Shown: positions 39,045-47,098 of the stretch, piece after piece
Layout of the letters: the number at the start of each line of letters is the position of its first letter
Position numbering within the stretch: the first letter of the stretch is position 1
Origin: Variovorax sp. EL159
GTDB taxonomy: Bacteria > Pseudomonadota > Gammaproteobacteria > Burkholderiales > Burkholderiaceae_C
Assembly (NCBI RefSeq): GCF_900100965.1
Contig: NZ_FMUJ01000004.1
Coordinates: 186,001-250,000 of the forward strand
DNA: 64,000 nt
Direction: 5' to 3'
The notes under the pieces: generated by a model
Database searches by the model: none
What the model saw: only the letters and a program-made list of their open reading frames with translations
What the model was told of the DNA's origin: nothing
Translations under genes and position numbers: made by a program

Positions 39045-39703
39045 CCGACATCAAACGCGCGTGGAACCTGGTGCGCGACGCGCTCGACCGCGCAACGATC
39101 TACCTGCCCATCATCCTGACGGCGGCCGTGGCGCTCGGTACGTACTGGCTGGTGCGCAATGCGCCCAAGCTGCTGGAGCCCGCCGCCAAGGTCGCGCCCA
39201 CGCACGAGCCCGACTATTTCATGCGCGACTTCGTGATCAAGAACTTCCTGCCCAGCGGCGAGCTGCGCAGCGAACTTCACGGCACCGAAGGCCGGCACTA
39301 CCCGGACACCGACACCCTCGAAGTGGACATGGTGCGCATGCGCTCCGTGTCGCCCGAGGGGCTGGTCACCCGCTCGACGGCCAACCGCGGGCTGTCGAAT
39401 TCCGACGGCAGCGAGATCCAGCTGTTCGGCAACGCCATCGTCATTCGCGACCCGGCCGTGGGGCCCAACGGCAAGCCGATGCCGCGCCTTGAATTCCGTG
39501 GCGAGTTCCTGCACACCTTCCTGGACACCGAGCGCGTCACGTCCAACAAGCCGGTCACCCTCATTCGCGGGGCCGACCAGTTCACGGGCGACACGCTCGA
39601 CTACGACAACCTGAGCGGCGTGGCCAACCTGAATGGCCGGGTGCGCGGCCTGCTGATGCCGTCGCCGGCGATGCTCGCGCCGCCGCCGGCCAAGAAGCGC
39701 TGA
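39041..39703 (+). CDS. lptC: LPS export system protein LptC
   Basis: The 220-residue protein has one N-terminal membrane anchor (about 22-40) and a periplasmic beta-jellyroll (DYFMRDFVIKNFLPSGELRSELHG). LptC passes LPS from LptBFG to LptA. It is coupled to kdsC. In many relatives lptA and lptB follow at once; here an SDR gene follows after 29 bases instead. Confidence 0.94.
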   Translation: MTDIKRAWNLVRDALDRATIYLPIILTAAVALGTYWLVRNAPKLLEPAAKVAPTHEPDYFMRDFVIKNFLPSGELRSELHGTEGRHYPDTDTLEVDMVRMRSVSPEGLVTRSTANRGLSNSDGSEIQLFGNAIVIRDPAVGPNGKPMPRLEFRGEFLHTFLDTERVTSNKPVTLIRGADQFTGDTLDYDNLSGVANLNGRVRGLLMPSPAMLAPPPAKKR

Positions 39704-39732
39704 AAAAAGAAGAACCCGGAAGCCACTCACGC

Positions 39733-40518
39733 ATGACCACGTCTTCTCCGCTTGTTTTCATCACCGGCGCATCGAGCGGTATCGGCCAGGCCCTGGCCGC
39801 GAGCTTCAGCGACGCGGGCTATCGCCTGGCGTTGGTCGCGCGGCGCACGGGGGAGATCGAATCGTGGGCCAAGGCCTGCCAATTGAGTGCCGATCGCTAT
39901 CAGGTCTATAGCGCGGACGTGGCGCAGACAGACAGCATCGTGGCCGCCGGCGCCGCCTGCATCGCGCAGCAGGGGTTGCCCGATGTGGTGATCGCCAATG
40001 CCGGCATCAGCGTCGGCATCGACACTGCGCAACGTGAAGACCTCGACGTGCTGGCGCAGACCTTTGCCACCAACAACGTCGGGCTGGCTGCCACCTTCCA
40101 TCCGTTCGTGGAGGCCATGAGGAAGCGTGGCAGCGGCCGGCTGGTCGGCATCGCCAGCGTGGCCGCCATTCGCGGGCTGCCGGGGCACGGCGCGTATTGC
40201 GCCAGCAAGGCCGGCGTGGTCGCGTACTGCGAGAGCCTGCGCGGCGAACTGCACAACAGCGGCGTCAAGGTGGTCACGCTCTGCCCGGGCTATATCGACA
40301 CGCCGCTGACGCAGGGCAATCGCTACGGCATGCCCTTCCTGATGAAGGCCGAGGACTTCGCCGCGCAGGCGCTGCGCGCCATCGAGGCCGGCACGAGCTA
40401 CCGCGTGATCCCGTGGCAGATGGGCGTGGTCGCCAAGATCATGCGCATGCTGCCCAATGCCGTGCTCGACCGGGCGGTGCAGGGCCGCGCGCGCAAGAAG
40501 CGCAGCGGGGAAGCCTGA
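39733..40518 (+). CDS. Short-chain dehydrogenase/reductase
   Basis: The 261-residue protein is a classical SDR: TGASSGIG (cofactor), NAGIS, catalytic Ser in IASVAA, and YCASKAG holding the Tyr-Lys pair. The C-terminal membrane-near segment (MGVVAKIMRMLP) resembles SDRs acting on lipids. Substrate is unknown. It sits 29 bases after lptC and may share its transcript, ending at the terminator at 40560. A CGCTAT-N7-ATAGCG repeat lies in its coding region. Confidence 0.93.
   Translation: MTTSSPLVFITGASSGIGQALAASFSDAGYRLALVARRTGEIESWAKACQLSADRYQVYSADVAQTDSIVAAGAACIAQQGLPDVVIANAGISVGIDTAQREDLDVLAQTFATNNVGLAATFHPFVEAMRKRGSGRLVGIASVAAIRGLPGHGAYCASKAGVVAYCESLRGELHNSGVKVVTLCPGYIDTPLTQGNRYGMPFLMKAEDFAAQALRAIEAGTSYRVIPWQMGVVAKIMRMLPNAVLDRAVQGRARKKRSGEA
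39895..39913. repeat. CGCTAT-N7-ATAGCG stem-loop inside the SDR gene, copy 4
   Basis: A perfect 6-base inverted repeat with the loop CAGGTCT falls in codons for DRYQVYSAD. Arms and loop length equal the intergenic copies at 21425 and 22768. Confidence 0.45.
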
Positions 40519-40559
40519 ACAGGCTGAAGAAGAAAGGGCGCCACGCGCAGACCCATTGA

Positions 40560-40583
40560 AAAAGGCTCCCGAGGGAGCCTTTT
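40560..40583. terminator. Bidirectional intrinsic terminator
   Basis: AAAAGGCTCCC and GGGAGCCTTTT form an 11-base stem with a very short loop. It separates the SDR gene (plus) from the convergent RNA-binding protein gene (minus). Confidence 0.85.
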
Positions 40584-40608
40584 GTCTTGGTGCGTTGATG
40601 CGCGTGGA

Positions 40609-41154
40609 TCAGTAGCCGCTGTTGCCGCCACCGCCGTAGCCACCGCCACCACCGCTGCGACCACCACCGCCGCCGCCACGGGGGCCAGCGCCGTAGGGGC
40701 TGCGGAAACCGCCATCGCCACCACCGCCGCCACCACTGCGGCCACCGCCGCCGTAGCCGCCACCGCCGGAGCGACCACCGCCGCCGCTGCGATCGCCGCC
40801 ACCACCGTAGCCGCCACCACCGCCGCCGTAGCCACCGCCACCACCGCCGCCATAACCACCGCCGCCACCACCGTAGCCGCCGCCACCGCTGCGCGGGGGA
40901 CGTGCTTCCATGGGACGTGCTTCATTGACGACAACGCTGCGGCCGCCCAAGGGCTGACCGTTCATGCCGGTGATGGCTGCCTGCGCTTCCGCGTCACTGC
41001 CCATCTCGACGAAGCCGAAGCCCTTCGAGCGGCCGGTGTCGCGCTCCATCATGACCTTGGCGCTGGTCACTGCGCCGAACTGGCCGAAGGCCTGCTCGAG
41101 ATCACCGTCGCGCACCGAGTAAGGCAGGTTGCCGACGTACAGTTTGTTGCCCAT
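40609..41154 (-). CDS. Glycine-rich RNA-binding protein (RRM domain)
   Basis: The 181-residue protein has one RRM (about 3-78; RNP2 LYVGNL, RNP1 KGFGFVEM) followed by a tail of GGGGYGGGGG-type repeats with Arg-Ser spacers. Such proteins bind single-stranded RNA and occur in many cyanobacteria and proteobacteria, often cold-induced. The Gly-Gly-Tyr tail is low-complexity and may promote condensation. ATG 41154 is preferred over a TTG just before it; AGGAG lies 8 bases upstream. Confidence 0.93.
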   Translation of the reverse strand: MGNKLYVGNLPYSVRDGDLEQAFGQFGAVTSAKVMMERDTGRSKGFGFVEMGSDAEAQAAITGMNGQPLGGRSVVVNEARPMEARPPRSGGGGYGGGGGGYGGGGGGGYGGGGGGYGGGGDRSGGGGRSGGGGYGGGGRSGGGGGGDGGFRSPYGAGPRGGGGGGRSGGGGGYGGGGNSGY

Positions 41155-41417
41155 CAAGGGACTCCTATAAACACATCAAGAAAAGCGATGGAGTCCCGAA
41201 AGCATCACTCAAACGAGAGCCGTCGAGTCGCGCGAAACTGACCGATCACCGAACTGCCTCCCCACCAAAATGAAGAGGGAGGCTCGTGCATTATGGGTGA
41301 AATATCCGAAAAGCAAGCAGAAAATTGCTTCTTGCGGTAGCACTTGTCAAAACTTTAAAAGCTAGCGCACGCTTACGGAATCGGGAAGAGGTCCTTGGCG
41401 TTACAGGTAGAATCCGC
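41155..41417. other. Long leader of the RNA-binding protein gene
   Basis: The region is AT-richer than its surroundings. On the minus strand it holds a perfect TTGACA (41350-41345) and a CATAAT (41295-41290), possible parts of promoters for the RRM gene, giving a leader of 100 bases or more. Long leaders are common for cold-induced RNA-binding proteins, but no defined structure is visible here. Confidence 0.4.
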
Positions 41418-41541
41418 CCCGTCATTGGGGAGTAGCCGCCTTCCGATTTGCGAGAAGGGCCCGCGTCAACAGACTTGTCCTGCCCCACACAGGACATGGC
41501 GCGTGCAGTGAACACACCTGGCGAGACCTTTGACCGTGCAA
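41418..41541 (+). promoter_or_regulatory. yybP-ykoY manganese riboswitch aptamer
   Basis: The conserved aptamer blocks are present in order: GGGGAGTAGC (41427-41436), GTCAACAGAC (41465-41474) and CCTGGCGAGACC (41517-41528), with GTCA (41421-41424) able to pair with TGAC (41531-41534) as part of stem P1. This class binds Mn2+ and controls Mn exporters, including UPF0016 proteins, the next gene here. Confidence 0.93.
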
Positions 41542-41611
41542 CTTCGGGAAATATGGCCGAAGGTGTTGCACGGTCAATTGCGTCCTTCGGCCCAAGGAAC
41601 CCACGTTCATC
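41530..41611 (+). promoter_or_regulatory. Expression platform of the manganese riboswitch
   Basis: Arm 41530-41547 pairs with 41557-41577 as an 18-base-pair hairpin with a 3-base bulge. It shares TGAC (41531-41534) with aptamer stem P1. Separately, TCCTT (41583-41587) can hide the AAGGA ribosome site (41594-41598), while GGCCGAAGG (41555-41563) can pair with CCTTCGGCC (41584-41592) and free it. So Mn-bound RNA would be ON for translation. This is read from sequence and untested. Confidence 0.65.
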
Positions 41612-42175
41612 ATGGAAGCTTTTCTCGTTGCAACCGGCGTAGTTGCGCTCGCCGAAATGGGCGACAAGACCCAACTCTTGGCCCTCTTGCTCGCTGCCCG
41701 TTTCAGGAAACCCTGGCCGATCGTGCTCGGCATCTTCGCCGCCACCATCGTCAACCACGCCCTTGCAGGTGCCGTGGGCAACTACATCACGCACTGGCTC
41801 GGGGCCGAGGCCCTTCGCTGGATCCTGGGCGGCTCGTTCATCGCGATGGCCGCCTGGATGCTGATTCCCGACAAGCTCGACGATGACGACGCCCCCGGCG
41901 TCTCGCAATTCGGCGTCTTCGGCACCACCGTCATCGCGTTCTTCCTGGCCGAGATGGGCGACAAGACGCAGATCGCCACCGTCATGCTCGCGGCCCGCTT
42001 CACCCAGGACTATTTCTGGGTCGTTGCCGGCACCACGCTGGGCATGATGCTGGCCAATGCACCGGTGGTGTGGCTGGGCGACAAGATCGTGAAGCGCGTT
42101 CCCATCAAGCTCGTGCACGGCATCTCCGCCGCGATCTTCCTGGTGCTCGGCATCATCATGATCATCGGCTGGTAG
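41612..42175 (+). CDS. TMEM165/GDT1 (UPF0016) family manganese exporter
   Basis: The 187-residue protein has six transmembrane helices in two repeats, each with the signature EMGDKTQ (ALAEMGDKTQLLALL and FLAEMGDKTQIATVM). Family members move Mn2+ or Ca2+ against protons; bacterial ones export Mn2+. The manganese riboswitch upstream supports this. Translation starts at ATG 41612, with AAGGA 14 bases upstream, further than usual. Confidence 0.94.
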   Translation: MEAFLVATGVVALAEMGDKTQLLALLLAARFRKPWPIVLGIFAATIVNHALAGAVGNYITHWLGAEALRWILGGSFIAMAAWMLIPDKLDDDDAPGVSQFGVFGTTVIAFFLAEMGDKTQIATVMLAARFTQDYFWVVAGTTLGMMLANAPVVWLGDKIVKRVPIKLVHGISAAIFLVLGIIMIIGW

Positions 42176-42197
42176 CAGTCGTTATCCGATGGGGCGA

Positions 42198-42203
42198 TAT
42201 ACT
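42198..42203 (+). promoter_or_regulatory. -10 element of the metX riboswitch transcript
   Basis: TATACT lies 7 bases before the first base of stem P1 of the SAM-II aptamer, so transcription would start almost at the aptamer. The -35 region (around 42175-42180) is poor. Confidence 0.5.
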
Positions 42204-42208
42204 GCCCC

Positions 42209-42261
42209 TTGCGCCGATTTGCTTCAGCTTGCGGGCGCTTTATAAATTCAGCTAAAGACAG
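42209..42261 (+). promoter_or_regulatory. SAM-II (SAM-alpha) riboswitch
   Basis: Stem P1 is GCGCC (42211-42215) with GGCGC (42234-42238). The loop begins GATTT, as in the class. The pseudoknot is formed by CTT-C-AGCT (42222-42229) with AGCT-A-AAG (42250-42257), and the 3' part has ATAAAT then AGCTAAAG, the SAM-II consensus. It lies just before metX, the usual target. Confidence 0.85.
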
Positions 42262-42270
42262 GCGCGGCAG

Positions 42271-42303
42271 ACCCGGCTCGTTTTTGGCGAGGCCGGGTTT
42301 TTT
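42271..42303 (+). terminator. Intrinsic terminator between the SAM-II aptamer and metX
   Basis: ACCCGGC (42271-42277) pairs with GCCGGGT (42292-42298), with inner TCG/CGA pairs and a T run. It ends 6 bases before the metX ATG. It could end the upstream gdt1 transcript, but any metX transcript from the 42198 promoter must also cross it, so it may be the riboswitch output. Confidence 0.8.
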
Positions 42304-42308
42304 CATTC

Positions 42309-43463
42309 ATGCCGTCACCTTTGGTCGTCACTTCGCAGTCGATGCAGTTCGCGGGCCCGCTGGCCCTGCGCAGCGGCACGTCGATCAGCGACTACACACT
42401 CGCCTACGAGACCTATGGCACGTTGAACGCCGACCGCAGCAATGCGGTGCTGGTGTGCCATGCGCTCAACGCTTCGCACCACGTCGCGGGGGTCTACGAG
42501 GGCCAGGCCCGCTCCGAGGGCTGGTGGGACAACATGGTCGGGCCCGGCAAGCCGGTCGATACCGACCGTTTCTTCGTGATCGGCGTCAACAATCTCGGCT
42601 CGTGCTTCGGCTCGACCGGCCCGATGCACGTCAACCCGGCCACGGGCAGCATCTACGGCGCCGACTTCCCGGTGGTGACGGTCGAAGACTGGGTCGACGC
42701 CCAAGCCGCGCTGCTGGATGCGCTGGGCATTCGCACGCTCGCGGCCGTCATGGGCGGCAGCCTCGGCGGCATGCAGGCGCTGTCGTGGACGCTGCAGTAC
42801 CCCGACCGCGTGCGGCACGCCGTGGTGGTGGCCAGCGCGCCCAACCTCACGGCCGAGAACATCGCCTTCAACGAAGTCGCGCGCCGCGCCATCGTGACCG
42901 ACCCCGACTTCCACGGCGGCCACTTCTATCAGCACGGCGTGATCCCCAAGCGCGGCCTGCGCATCGCCCGCATGATCGGCCACATCACGTACCTCAGCGA
43001 CGACGTGATGAACGAGAAGTTCGGCCGCATCCTGCGCAGCGCGGTCGAGGGCGAAACGGTCGGCCTCGACTACCGCTACTCCACGCAGGACGTCGAGTTC
43101 CAGATCGAAAGCTACCTGCGCTACCAGGGCGACAAGTTCAGCGAGTACTTCGACGCCAACACCTACCTGCTGATCACCCGCGCGCTCGACTACTTCGACC
43201 CCGCACGCAGCCACGGTGGCCAGCTCAGCAAGGCACTGGCGCAGGCCACGGCCAAGTTCCTGCTCGTGAGCTTCAAGACCGACTGGCGCTTCTCGCCCGC
43301 GCGCAGCCGCGAACTGGTGAAGGCACTGCTCGACAACCGCCGCAACGTGAGCTACGCCGAGATCGATGCGCCGCACGGGCACGACGCCTTTCTGCTCGAC
43401 GACGTGCGCTACATGGGCGTGGTGCGCTCCTACTTCGAACGCGTGGCGCAGGAATTCCAATGA
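42309..43463 (+). CDS. metX: Homoserine O-acyltransferase MetX
   Basis: The 384-residue alpha/beta hydrolase-fold enzyme activates homoserine for methionine synthesis. Catalytic Ser151 lies in [10 protein letters not shown], the Asp in FKTDWRFSP and the His in DAPHGHDAF. Whether it uses acetyl- or succinyl-CoA cannot be settled from these motifs alone. The ATG at 42309 has no ribosome binding site; an in-frame ATG at 42342 (MQFAGPLAL) is an alternative. It is coupled to metW (ATGA, 43460-43463). Confidence 0.95.
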   Translation: MPSPLVVTSQSMQFAGPLALRSGTSISDYTLAYETYGTLNADRSNAVLVCHALNASHHVAGVYEGQARSEGWWDNMVGPGKPVDTDRFFVIGVNNLGSCFGSTGPMHVNPATGSIYGADFPVVTVEDWVDAQAALLDALGIRTLAAVMGGSLGGMQALSWTLQYPDRVRHAVVVASAPNLTAENIAFNEVARRAIVTDPDFHGGHFYQHGVIPKRGLRIARMIGHITYLSDDVMNEKFGRILRSAVEGETVGLDYRYSTQDVEFQIESYLRYQGDKFSEYFDANTYLLITRALDYFDPARSHGGQLSKALAQATAKFLLVSFKTDWRFSPARSRELVKALLDNRRNVSYAEIDAPHGHDAFLLDDVRYMGVVRSYFERVAQEFQ

Positions 43464-44047
43464 GCGACCTCGACACCCAACGACTGATCGCCGCGCTGGT
43501 GCCCCAGGGCTCGCGCGTGCTCGACCTCGGCTGCGGCGATGGCGCCCTGCTCGACCTGCTGCAGCGTGAGCGCGGCTGCACCGGCTACGGCGTGGAGATT
43601 GCCGACGGCAACGTGCTGCAGTGCATCCGCCGCGGCGTCGACGTGATCCAGCTCAACCTCGACGAAGGCCTCGCGATGTTCGACGACGCTTCCTTCGATG
43701 TGGTGCTGCAGATCGACACGCTGCAGCACCTGCGCAATGCCGAGGTGATGCTGCGCGAGACCGCGCGCGTCGGCCGCTTCGGCATCGTCGCCTTCCCCAA
43801 CTTCGCGCACTGGCCCAACCGCCTGAGCGTGGCGCGCGGCCGCATGCCCGTGACGCGCCGCCTGCCCTACCAGTGGTACGACACGCCGAACATCCGCGTC
43901 GGCACCTTCAAGGACTTCGAGGTGCTGGCCGGCAAGAACAACCTGCGCGTGCTCGATTCGTTCGGCCTGCAGAACGGGCGCGACGTGCGCTGGCTGCCGA
44001 ACGCGCGCGCCAGCACGGCCGTCTTCAAGTTCGAGCGAGGCGGCTGA
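43460..44047 (+). CDS. metW: Methionine biosynthesis protein MetW
   Basis: The 195-residue protein has a class I SAM-binding motif [12 protein letters not shown] and a GYGVEI loop. In proteobacteria MetW works with MetX to reach full homoserine acyltransferase activity. It overlaps metX by 4 bases. It shares the SAM-II-controlled transcript. Confidence 0.96.
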   Translation: MSDLDTQRLIAALVPQGSRVLDLGCGDGALLDLLQRERGCTGYGVEIADGNVLQCIRRGVDVIQLNLDEGLAMFDDASFDVVLQIDTLQHLRNAEVMLRETARVGRFGIVAFPNFAHWPNRLSVARGRMPVTRRLPYQWYDTPNIRVGTFKDFEVLAGKNNLRVLDSFGLQNGRDVRWLPNARASTAVFKFERGG

Positions 44048-44066
44048 GCCGCGAGCACCGCACCGG

Positions 44067-44654
44067 ATGAGCTTCACGCTGGCGCAGCCGGTTCACAGCG
44101 AGCTGGTCATCAAGAAGAGCCGTTTCATCGGCTGCGTGCAACCGGTGTCCGACCGGGCCGCTGCGCTGGCCGTGGTCGCCTCGCTGCGTGCCGAGCACCC
44201 TGCCGCTGCCCACGTGTGCTGGGCGCTGATGGCCGGTGGCCAGTCGGCCGCCAACGACGACGGCGAGCCCGGTGGCACAGCCGGCCGTCCCATGCTGGAA
44301 GTGCTGCGCCATCAGGAGATCGAAGGCTCGCTCGCGACCGTGGTGCGCTACTTCGGCGGTGTGAAGCTCGGTGCGGGTGGCCTCGTGCGGGCCTACACCG
44401 ATGCCATCGCGCAAGCTCTTCTGGGCGCCACGCTCGTGCCGTTGGTGCGGCAGCGCAGCCTGCGTTGCGCGGTGCCCTATGCGCTCGAAGGTCTGGTGCG
44501 GCGCGAGCTTGCGGCGGTGGGTGCGGTGCTCGACGACGTGCAGCACGGCGACGATGTGCACTTTGCCTTCACGCTCCCCGCGCCCGAGGCCGATGCCTTC
44601 ATCGCCCGCCTCGACGATGCTGCGCAAGGGCGCGTCGTCTGGCCGCAGGCGTGA
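44067..44654 (+). CDS. yigZ: YigZ/IMPACT family protein
   Basis: The 195-residue protein has the UPF0029 N-domain with DDGEPGGTAGRPML and YFGGVKLGAGGLVRAY, both family signatures, and a short C-terminal domain. Homologues bind ribosomes or nucleic acids and link to translation control; the bacterial role is unclear. It follows metW by 19 bases but has no obvious metabolic link. Its 3' end overlaps the convergent ion channel gene by 56 bases. Confidence 0.94.
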   Translation: MSFTLAQPVHSELVIKKSRFIGCVQPVSDRAAALAVVASLRAEHPAAAHVCWALMAGGQSAANDDGEPGGTAGRPMLEVLRHQEIEGSLATVVRYFGGVKLGAGGLVRAYTDAIAQALLGATLVPLVRQRSLRCAVPYALEGLVRRELAAVGAVLDDVQHGDDVHFAFTLPAPEADAFIARLDDAAQGRVVWPQA

Positions 44655-45543
44655 CGCGCCTGGCCGGTACCGCTGGTGCCGGTGCAGGTGCAGGCGTTGT
44701 CGCTGTCATGGCGAAGATGCCGCGCGGCGCCACGGCCGCAGGTGCCGCATCGTCGTTCGGTCCGCGCCGCGCCATCTCCGCCGTCACGATGCCGGTGGGC
44801 ACGGCCAGCACGCCCCAGCCCAGCAGCATCATCACCGAGGCGATCGCGCGGCCCAGGTCGGTCTTGGGCACGAGGTCGCCGAAGCCCACCGTGGCCATCG
44901 TCGAGATGGCCCAGTAGATCGCCACCGGAATGCTGGTGAAGCCGTGCGTCGGCCCTTCGACCACGTACATCAGCGTGCCCATCACCAGCACCACCAGCAT
45001 CACGAAGCCGACGAACACCGTGATCTTCCGGCGGCTCGATGCCACCGCCAGCACCAGCGCGCGGTACTCCACCGAGTAACGCGAAAGCTTGAAGATACGG
45101 AACACGCGCAACAGCCGCAGCACGCGCACGTCGATCAGGTAGGCCAGTTCGGGCGCGAGCGCCACCAGGAAGGTCGGCAGCAGCGCGAGCAGGTCGATCA
45201 CGCCATAGAAGCTCAGCGCATAGCGCAGCGGCTTGTTCACGCACGACAGCCGCGCGATGTATTCGAGCGTGAAGAGAATGGTGAACACCCATTCGAGCGC
45301 ATTGAACACAGGGCGCCATTGCTCGCGGATCGACTGCACGCTGTCCAGGATCACCACCAGCACGCTGGTCACGATCACCGCGATCAGCGCCAGGTCGAAC
45401 AGCAGCCCGGCCCGCGTGTCGGCCTCGAAGATCACCGTGAACAGCGTGCGCCGCCATCCGCTGGCAGGCTTGTCGAAACGGGCGTCGGTGGTGGACGAGA
45501 TGGCGCGTGCGGCGAGAGCGGAGTCGGTGTTCGGGCTTGTCAT
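44599..45543 (-). CDS. Voltage-gated potassium channel family ion transporter
   Basis: The 314-residue protein has six transmembrane helices: S1-S4 with a charged S4 (RVLRLLRVFRIFKLSRY), then a pore helix with filter TVGFGD and S6. The filter fits K+ selectivity. The C-terminus is Ala/Pro-rich and basic. An alternative ATG lies 21 bases upstream at 45564; neither has a well-placed ribosome site. It ends inside the antisense of yigZ. Confidence 0.92.
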   Translation of the reverse strand: MTSPNTDSALAARAISSTTDARFDKPASGWRRTLFTVIFEADTRAGLLFDLALIAVIVTSVLVVILDSVQSIREQWRPVFNALEWVFTILFTLEYIARLSCVNKPLRYALSFYGVIDLLALLPTFLVALAPELAYLIDVRVLRLLRVFRIFKLSRYSVEYRALVLAVASSRRKITVFVGFVMLVVLVMGTLMYVVEGPTHGFTSIPVAIYWAISTMATVGFGDLVPKTDLGRAIASVMMLLGWGVLAVPTGIVTAEMARRGPNDDAAPAAVAPRGIFAMTATTPAPAPAPAVPARRVTPAARRRALAQHRRGGR

Positions 45544-45678
45544 CTTCCAGGGCCTGGGTGGCATGAGCGGCCATTGTCATGCGCGGGAGCGACTTATTCG
45601 GTTACGCTTATTGCGCAATGAAGTGCCGCAGGCCATGAGTGCGTTCTTACGATAGTCCCTTTCTTGAGGAGCTCCCCT

Positions 45679-46185
45679 TTGGCTACACAGTCCCCCTTTT
45701 TCGGCAAGCGTGATCGTGACACCGACTCGTTGACGTCCCGCCCCGCGCCGCTGGTCGGTTCGGGCACCAATCTCTCCGGTACCCCCGTCAATCCTTCATC
45801 GCTGACCGCACAACAAGGCGGACTCGGCACCGCTGCGGCTGCAGCGCCTGCGGCCAAGGAAGGCGGCAGCAAGCTCACCGTCGGCCCGAACATCAAGCTC
45901 AAGGGCGTCGAGATCACCGATTGCGACACGCTCGTGGTCGAAGGCCTGGTCGAAGCGACCATGGACTCGCGCCTGATGCAGATCGCCGAGCAGGGCGAGT
46001 TCAAGGGCTCGGCTGAAATCGACATCGCCGAAATCCGCGGCGTGTTCGACGGCAACCTCACCGTGCGCGAGAAGCTCGTCATTCACTCGACCGGCAAGGT
46101 CACCGGCAAGATCCGCTACGGCAAGATCGTGATCGAAGAAGGCGGCCAGCTGTCGGGCGAGATCAGCTTCGGCGCCAAGGCTTAA
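45679..46185 (+). CDS. Bactofilin (polymer-forming cytoskeletal protein)
   Basis: The 168-residue protein has a Ser/Ala-rich N-terminus and a right-handed beta-helix bactofilin core (about 70-165; GVEITDCDTLVVEGLVEA, GEFKGSAEIDIAEIRGVFDG). Bactofilins self-assemble without nucleotides and guide cell-shape enzymes. A TTG at 45679 is the likely start since AGGAG (45667-45671) stands 7 bases before it. Confidence 0.93.
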   Translation: MATQSPFFGKRDRDTDSLTSRPAPLVGSGTNLSGTPVNPSSLTAQQGGLGTAAAAAPAAKEGGSKLTVGPNIKLKGVEITDCDTLVVEGLVEATMDSRLMQIAEQGEFKGSAEIDIAEIRGVFDGNLTVREKLVIHSTGKVTGKIRYGKIVIEEGGQLSGEISFGAKA

Positions 46186-46215
46186 CGCAGTCTTCGGTTT
46201 ACACGCCGTTCGGCC

Positions 46216-47007
46216 TCAGGCCGGCGGCGTCCATCCCAGGCGCTCCAGCAAGGCACCGGCCGCGGCCGGTGCCTTTTCCTTGGCGCCGTTGATGAAGTAG
46301 ACGAACACGTCGCGCCTCTTAGTCGGCGGCCCGGCCCAGCCCTGCGCGCGCTCGGCCCAGGTGTCGAGCGCCTTCGGCCCGTAGCCGGTCTTGAGCTTCG
46401 CGTCGGCCATCATGAGCCGCGCATAGGCAAAGTCGCCTTCGGGTTCCTCGAACGACGGAAACTTGTCGGCATCGGTGAACACCGTCGACACCTTGTGCTT
46501 CTTCGCGAGCGCCTTGTAGGCCGGCACCATGAAGCTCTCGTGCCGCACGTCCATCACGTGGCGCAGCGTGCGGCTGCCCTCCTTCTTCGGCAGCAGTTCG
46601 AGAAAGGCTTCGAAGTCTTCGGGGTCGAACTGCTTGGTCGGCATGAACTGCCAGACGATCGGCCCCAGCTTGTCGCCCAACTCGGCGACGCCGCTGTCGA
46701 TGAAGCGCTTGATCGAATCGCCCGCGCCCGACAGCAGCTTGCGGTTGGTCGCGAAGCGCGAGGCCTTCATCGAGAACATGAAGTCGGCCGGCGTGTCGTC
46801 GTGCCATTTCCTGAAGGTCTCGGGCTTGAAGGTGCTGTAGTAGGTGCCGTTGATCTCGATGGCACTCAGCTTGCGGCTCGCGTAGTTCAACTCCTTCGCG
46901 TGCGCGAGACCCTGGGGGTAGAAGTTGTCGCGCCAGGGCTCGTAGGTCCAACCGCCGATGCCCACCCTGATGTCCACCTTGGTCCGAGTCGATGCTGCCT
47001 TGCTCAC
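46216..47007 (-). CDS. DUF72 family protein (YecE-like)
   Basis: The 263-residue protein has the DUF72 TIM-barrel pattern: RVGIGGWTYEPWRDNFYPQG, INGTYYSTFKPETFRKW, and VYFINGAKEKAPAAA. Its biochemical role is unknown. The start is GTG at 47007 with GGAG 6 bases upstream. It is convergent with the bactofilin gene and divergent from the M20 peptidase, from which it is only 91 bases away. Confidence 0.92.
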   Translation of the reverse strand: MSKAASTRTKVDIRVGIGGWTYEPWRDNFYPQGLAHAKELNYASRKLSAIEINGTYYSTFKPETFRKWHDDTPADFMFSMKASRFATNRKLLSGAGDSIKRFIDSGVAELGDKLGPIVWQFMPTKQFDPEDFEAFLELLPKKEGSRTLRHVMDVRHESFMVPAYKALAKKHKVSTVFTDADKFPSFEEPEGDFAYARLMMADAKLKTGYGPKALDTWAERAQGWAGPPTKRRDVFVYFINGAKEKAPAAAGALLERLGWTPPA

Positions 47008-47098
47008 ATTGCGCTCCGGGTTGAGATCGCCCGCACTCTACGCGCGGTCGCGCCAAGGCGCAAAATGCGTTTTTTTCGTCACCCGCGGAGAACCCACG

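Noticed and set aside
40620..40910. Repeat tract in the Gly-rich gene as a possible CRISPR array
   Set aside because: Units are short, in frame, coding for Gly/Tyr, and lack spacers of uniform length.
41530..41577. Strong hairpin as an intrinsic terminator before the GDT1 gene
   Set aside because: No T run follows; pairing with the aptamer and ribosome-site region fits a translation switch better.
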